Below are positions 60,099 to 64,000 of a stretch of DNA of 64,000 nucleotides, piece after piece. Numbering within the stretch: the stretch's first letter is position 1; each line of letters begins with the position of its first letter. The notes below the pieces were generated by a model. That model was not told the origin of the DNA, ran no database searches, and worked only from the letters and a program-made list of their open reading frames with translations. The translations under genes and the position numbers were made by a program. Source of the stretch: Bradyrhizobium sp. AUGA SZCCT0176 (GTDB lineage: Bacteria > Pseudomonadota > Alphaproteobacteria > Rhizobiales > Xanthobacteraceae); contig NZ_JAFCMB010000001.1 of assembly GCF_018130145.1 (NCBI RefSeq), positions 496,001-560,000 on the forward strand, in the 5' to 3' direction.

Positions 60099-61475
60099 TC
60101 ACACTGCCTTCAGCACGACCTTCAGTCCGTCCCGCGGTTTTGGGATCGGCCACATCTGCCAGTCCGGCTTGTAGCCGGGCTCCAGCGAGACACTGAGATT
60201 CTGCAGGAAATGCCGTGCAAAGCATTTCGCCTGCATATAGGCAAAATGCAGCCCGAGGCACATATGCGCGCCGCCGCCGAACGGCACCCAGGCGAAGCGA
60301 TGACGGTTGCGCTGCGCCTCGTCGGTGAAACGCATCGGATCGAATTTGTCCGGATCGGGCCAGATCTCGGCCATGTGATGGGTGAACAGCGGATTGACGC
60401 CGACCAGGGTGCCGGCCGGGATCGCATAGCCCTTGAAGGTGAAATCGCGGACGGCGCGGCGCGGCATCGAGGGTACCGGCGGCTTCAGCCGCAACGCCTC
60501 CTTGAACGCCATCTCGCTCAGCGGCATTTTCTCAAGATTGTCGATGCTGGAGGGGTCGTTGGCCTCGATGCCGAGCCCTTTGACTTCCTCGCGCAGCCGC
60601 GCCTGCCATTCTGGATGCGCGGCAAGCTCGCCGACAAAGGAGGTCAACGACGACGTTAGCGTGTCATGCGCCGCCATCATCAGGAAACTCATATGATCGA
60701 TGACGTCCTGGGTCGACAGCAGCGCGCCGTCCTCATGGGTGGCCTGGCAAAGCTGCGAGAACAAATCGTCGGCGCCGCCGCGCGCGCGGCGGATCGGAAT
60801 TTGTTCGGAGAAATAGGCGACGATCCGCTTGCGCCCCGCGACGCCGCGGCCCATCTGCGTGAACGGCAGCGGGTATCGGATCGGCGCCACGGCCGCCGCC
60901 ACCATGTCGACGAAGGCGCGCGTGATCTCGTCCACCTCGGGACCGATCTCGGCGCCGAGAAACGATGTTGCCGCCAGATCGAGCGTGAGCTGCTTCATCG
61001 CGGGATAGACCAGCATCTCGCCGGGTTGCGCCTTCCATTGCTTGACGCGCACGGCAATGCCGCGGTCGAGATCAGTGAGGTAGGATTTCATCGGTCCCGA
61101 CTTGAACGCAACCGACAGCGCACGGCGGTGCAAACGATGTTCCTCGAAGTCCAGCAGCATCAGCCCGCGCGGAAACAGCCGGCCGAGGATCATGCCCCAG
61201 CCATGGGTCGAGGAAAATTGCTTGGCCTGGTCGAACAGCAGCAGTTCGTTGGCCTCGGGGCCGAGCAGGTTGATGCTGGTCTCGCCGAACACGTGGCTGC
61301 GATAGACCGGGCCAAATTTGGCGTGCATCCGCTCGACCTGCCCTTTGGGATCGGCGAGCACCTCCAGCGTCTTTCCGATCACCGGCCAGCCTTCGTCGCC
61401 AGGTATGTGCTTGAGTGAATTACGCTTCGGCGGTGTAAGGGTGATCGCGGGGGAGGCCACATTCTGCATCGACAT
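60099..61475 (-). CDS. Cytochrome P450
   Basis: The 458-aa protein shows the I-helix AAHDTLTSSLTSFVGE region, the K-helix EALRLKPPVPSMPRR (ExxR), the FDPMRFTDEAQR meander and the haem loop FAWVPFGGGAHMCLGLHFA, with the ligand Cys in FGGGxxxCLG. It is a soluble bacterial monooxygenase. The closest electron-transfer partner is not in this window. The substrate is unknown. Confidence 0.9.
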   Translation of the reverse strand: MSMQNVASPAITLTPPKRNSLKHIPGDEGWPVIGKTLEVLADPKGQVERMHAKFGPVYRSHVFGETSINLLGPEANELLLFDQAKQFSSTHGWGMILGRLFPRGLMLLDFEEHRLHRRALSVAFKSGPMKSYLTDLDRGIAVRVKQWKAQPGEMLVYPAMKQLTLDLAATSFLGAEIGPEVDEITRAFVDMVAAAVAPIRYPLPFTQMGRGVAGRKRIVAYFSEQIPIRRARGGADDLFSQLCQATHEDGALLSTQDVIDHMSFLMMAAHDTLTSSLTSFVGELAAHPEWQARLREEVKGLGIEANDPSSIDNLEKMPLSEMAFKEALRLKPPVPSMPRRAVRDFTFKGYAIPAGTLVGVNPLFTHHMAEIWPDPDKFDPMRFTDEAQRNRHRFAWVPFGGGAHMCLGLHFAYMQAKCFARHFLQNLSVSLEPGYKPDWQMWPIPKPRDGLKVVLKAV

Positions 61476-61666
61476 GGCGATTTGCTCCGGTTCGGCTCTG
61501 GCCCATTATGTGGGATCATCGGCATAACCAAGGCTGGAAAATAACGCTTTGTTGCGTCGATGCAAAGCCAATAGCTCCGGTCGCGCGCCGGCTCATCCAA
61601 GCCGCGCCACAAGGCCGCGGGCCGTGCTAGGGTGCGGCAAAATAAAGCCGGTCAGGGAGAACTGAT

Positions 61667-62482
61667 ATGTCGAGAATATTGGGTGTGATTGCCGTCACGC
61701 TGGCGGCGATGGTCGCCGGACCAATCGCCGCACAGGCGCAGACCATGCCCGCCATCACCAGCTTTGGTCCGGATTTCCCCAAAACCGGAATCTTCATCGG
61801 CAACAGCTTCTTCTATTACAACAACGGCCTGCCGGGTCATCTGTCGTTGATGGAAAAGGCCGCCGACCCCGAGAACGTGCAGGCCTACCGCAACACCATG
61901 GTGACGATCGGCGGTTCCGGCTTCGACTGGCATGATATCGAAAGCTATTTCCGGCCCAATGCGATCGGCAGCTATTCCTTCGACCCGAACAACAATGTCG
62001 TCTTCAACAAGCTCGACCGGCTGTTCGACGTCGCCGTCATGATGGATTGCAGCCAGTGCCCGATCCATCCCACGCTCAAAACCGTATTCACCGACTATGC
62101 GAAGAAGAACAGCACCATCGTGCGCGCCAGGGGCGCCAAGCCCGCGTTCTTCATGTCCTGGGCCTATGCCGACAAGCCGGAGATGACGGCGCAATTGGCC
62201 GAGGCCTACACGATTGCCGGCAACGAGAACAACGCGCTGGTGATTCCCGCAGGCCTTGCCTTCGCACGCGCCATCAGCAAGCAGCCCGAGCTCAACCTCT
62301 ATGCGCCGGACAAGCGTCATCCGTCGTTGGCCGGCACGTATCTCGCGACTTGCGTGGTGTTTGCGTCGCTGACCGGGCGCTCGCCGGTCGGCAACCCGTA
62401 TCTCGCCGGCATCGATGCGCCGACCGCGAAATTCCTGCAAACCGTGGCGTGGGAAACCGTGCAGAGCTATTACGCGAAGTAG
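61667..62482 (+). CDS. Exported SGNH/GDSL-like hydrolase-fold protein
   Basis: The 271-aa protein has a signal peptide (MVAGPIAAQAQ), then TGIFIGNSFFYYNNG (nucleophile region GNS) and LNLYAPDKRHPSLAGTYLATCVVFASL, where D-x-x-H-P-S resembles the catalytic end of SGNH hydrolases. The middle is not a standard GDSL esterase, so the assignment is by fold pattern. It may act on an ester in the periplasm. Confidence 0.65.
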   Translation: MSRILGVIAVTLAAMVAGPIAAQAQTMPAITSFGPDFPKTGIFIGNSFFYYNNGLPGHLSLMEKAADPENVQAYRNTMVTIGGSGFDWHDIESYFRPNAIGSYSFDPNNNVVFNKLDRLFDVAVMMDCSQCPIHPTLKTVFTDYAKKNSTIVRARGAKPAFFMSWAYADKPEMTAQLAEAYTIAGNENNALVIPAGLAFARAISKQPELNLYAPDKRHPSLAGTYLATCVVFASLTGRSPVGNPYLAGIDAPTAKFLQTVAWETVQSYYAK

Positions 62483-62530
62483 AAATTCTGGAGTGAGGCG
62501 CCGCGGAGAGCATCCGCGGCGCTCGAAACG

Positions 62531-63772
62531 TCAGGCCTTGCGCTTGGCGGCTTCCTTTTGCAGGTCCGGCGCATTGATGGTGGGGATCGCCACCCGTCCG
62601 GGGCCGGTGACCGCGAGGGCCGCGGCGGCCTTGTCGTTTTCCATGATCTTGGCCATCACGGCTTGTCCTGCGCGCTCGAACACCGCGCGGTTTTCGACCA
62701 GGAATTTCTGCGACTCGCGCAGTCCCTTCACGTAGCCGTTGATCTCCGGGATCACGTAGCGCGCCACCATGTCCCAGCTGCGTCGGGTGTTTTCCGGATT
62801 GGCCCAGTCATGCACGAAGCCGACGATGGTGCCGACGCCGCCGGAAACCGCCATCAGATTCTTGATGGTCTTGATCAGGTCGTCAGGCGTGCCGATGGTG
62901 GAAGCGGCGGCTTCGCCGCCCGCGGTTTTCTCAAGCGCGTCCTCGGGTGACTTGAACGGCTCGAGGCCCGGCCGCTGCAGCGTGCCGACATTATATTCAT
63001 TGTGCCACTTCATCAGGCCCGGGCCGGCCTCGCGATAGGCCTGTTCGCGCGTTTCGGCGATGTGCCAGGAGAGCAGCACGCGCCAGTCGGCGCGGCTCAC
63101 GGTGGTGCCGGCCTTCTTGGCGGCGTCTTCCGCAAAGCCCCATTGCGTCGGCAGTGCCATCAGGCCCTGCGTCGACATCGAACCCAGCGAGATGATGCCG
63201 ATGCCGTATTTGCCCGCCAGCGTCATGCCCGAGGGCGAAATCTGCGACGCCACCACGAACGGCATCTCTTCCTGCAGCGGCAGCAATTGCAGCGCGGCGT
63301 CGTTCATCTGAAACCAGTCGCTCTTGGCGGTGACGCGCTCGCCCTTGAACAGCCGGCGGATGACCGCGATCGCTTCGTCCTGGCGGTCGCGCTGCGTCAT
63401 CGGATCGATGCCGAGGGTATGCGCGTCGGAGGCCAGCGCGCCCGGACCGGAGCCGAAGATGGCGCGGCCGCCGGTCATCCAGTCGAGCTGCACCATGCGC
63501 TGCGCGACATTGTAGGGATGGTGATACGGCAGCGACACCACGCCGGTGCCGAGCTTGATGCGCTTGGTGCGCTCGCCGGCGGCGGCCAGGAACATTTCCG
63601 GCGAGGCGATCATCTCCCAGCCCGAAGAATGGTGCTCGCCGCACCAGAATTCGTCGAAGCCGAGCGCGTCGATCTGCTCGACGAAGTCTAGGTCGCGGCG
63701 GAATTGCAGCAGCGGATTCTCGCCGATCGGATGATGCGGGGCGAGAAAGGCTCCGAATTTGAGGCGCGCCAT
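62531..63772 (-). CDS. LLM-class flavin-dependent oxidoreductase
   Basis: The 413-aa TIM-barrel protein has FGAFLAPHHPIGENPLLQFRRDLDFVEQIDALGFDEFWCGEHHSSGWE, LGTGVVSLPYHHPYNVAQRMVQLDWMTGGRAIFGSGPG and DQDEAI-type features of the luciferase family (limonene-monooxygenase-like branch). It uses reduced FMN or F420. The long C-terminal extension after residue 300 is typical of this branch. It is monocistronic and divergent from the gene that begins at 63960. Confidence 0.85.
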   Translation of the reverse strand: MARLKFGAFLAPHHPIGENPLLQFRRDLDFVEQIDALGFDEFWCGEHHSSGWEMIASPEMFLAAAGERTKRIKLGTGVVSLPYHHPYNVAQRMVQLDWMTGGRAIFGSGPGALASDAHTLGIDPMTQRDRQDEAIAVIRRLFKGERVTAKSDWFQMNDAALQLLPLQEEMPFVVASQISPSGMTLAGKYGIGIISLGSMSTQGLMALPTQWGFAEDAAKKAGTTVSRADWRVLLSWHIAETREQAYREAGPGLMKWHNEYNVGTLQRPGLEPFKSPEDALEKTAGGEAAASTIGTPDDLIKTIKNLMAVSGGVGTIVGFVHDWANPENTRRSWDMVARYVIPEINGYVKGLRESQKFLVENRAVFERAGQAVMAKIMENDKAAAALAVTGPGRVAIPTINAPDLQKEAAKRKA

Positions 63773-63959
63773 GGGGTTTTCTCTCCGGATTTATTGTTCT
63801 TTGGAATTGCTCGGTGCCAAACTACGGGGTGGGGCAGGGCAAGGCAATCCTCCAAGCCCGCCGCTGGCGCATGGTTGTCGCGCAAGTTTGGCTGACATAC
63901 CGTCGGCCGGAATTACTGCCACTCACCTCAGGGACCACCATGAATCGCATCCTCGCCCG

Positions 63960-64000
63960 ATGAATCTGGCAAAACCCCGCATCGACATCGGCTTTGCCAC
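63960..64000 (+). CDS. Start of an unidentified gene (partial)
   Basis: The ATG at 63960 opens a frame to the window edge (MNLAKPRIDIGFA). A 7-codon frame (63940-63963) ends with TGA overlapping this ATG (ATGA). The sequence is too short to assign; the start resembles VOC-domain proteins (inference). Confidence 0.35.
   Translation, partial: MNLAKPRIDIGFA

Overview
The window looks like an alphaproteobacterial chromosome of the Bradyrhizobium / Rhodopseudomonas type. The evidence is high G+C, an Aap-type amino-acid ABC transporter, a DUF3551 protein, a Bug-type solute receptor, several families of palindromic intergenic repeats and two long GGDEF-EAL proteins. No rRNA or CRISPR array was seen. 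The assignment rests on reading translations and motifs; no database search was run.

Bases 1-21080 are ordinary chromosome. They hold an aminotransferase tail, two tandem 82-residue membrane paralogues, a MOSC protein, an HD-GYP protein, an acyl-CoA ligase, a VOC protein, a Bug receptor, an ArsR/SRPBCC pair, DUF899 and DUF1428 proteins, and a membrane protein / winged-helix regulator / cis-prenyltransferase / B12 radical-SAM cluster. The last group carries the same short palindrome at two control points. An amino-acid locus follows (aapQ, aapM, RpiR regulator, class III aminotransferase, aapJ, racemase). The left block ends at tRNA-Arg(CCG), 21004-21080 on the minus strand.

Bases about 21041-48400 form a 27.3-kb genomic island. 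A 91-bp exact direct repeat (21041-21131 and 48310-48400) bounds it. The repeat contains the 5' half of the tRNA plus 51 bp of its upstream flank. Inside are a decayed IS3 element, a tyrosine integrase, and what reads as a defence or genome-conflict cargo: an AAA ATPase with a possible C-terminal HEPN region, a GmrSD-like DUF262/HNH nuclease with small downstream partners, and a T5orf172/GIY-YIG-like protein. An eight-gene minus-strand operon (33521-41376) combines an ADP-ribosylglycohydrolase, a beta-CASP-like MBL hydrolase, a PD-(D/E)XK-like protein, a Ser/Thr-type phosphoesterase, a Cas4/DnaQ-like DUF2779 protein, an unknown protein, a frameshifted GIY-YIG protein and an OGG-fold glycosylase-like protein. 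Next come a translationally coupled large serine recombinase / ParB-like / RepB-like trio, a small HTH protein, a DUF2235 hydrolase and two small proteins. Island genes are visibly richer in A+T than the flanks.

Bases 48401-64000 return to chromosome: universal stress protein, YccF, two LLM flavin oxidoreductases, two GGDEF-EAL proteins and an HWE-type histidine kinase on the same strand, a serine hydrolase, an SDR, a cupin, a cytochrome P450, an SGNH-like secreted protein and the first codons of a further gene. The best candidates for something undescribed are the eight-gene operon and the recombinase/ParB/RepB trio.
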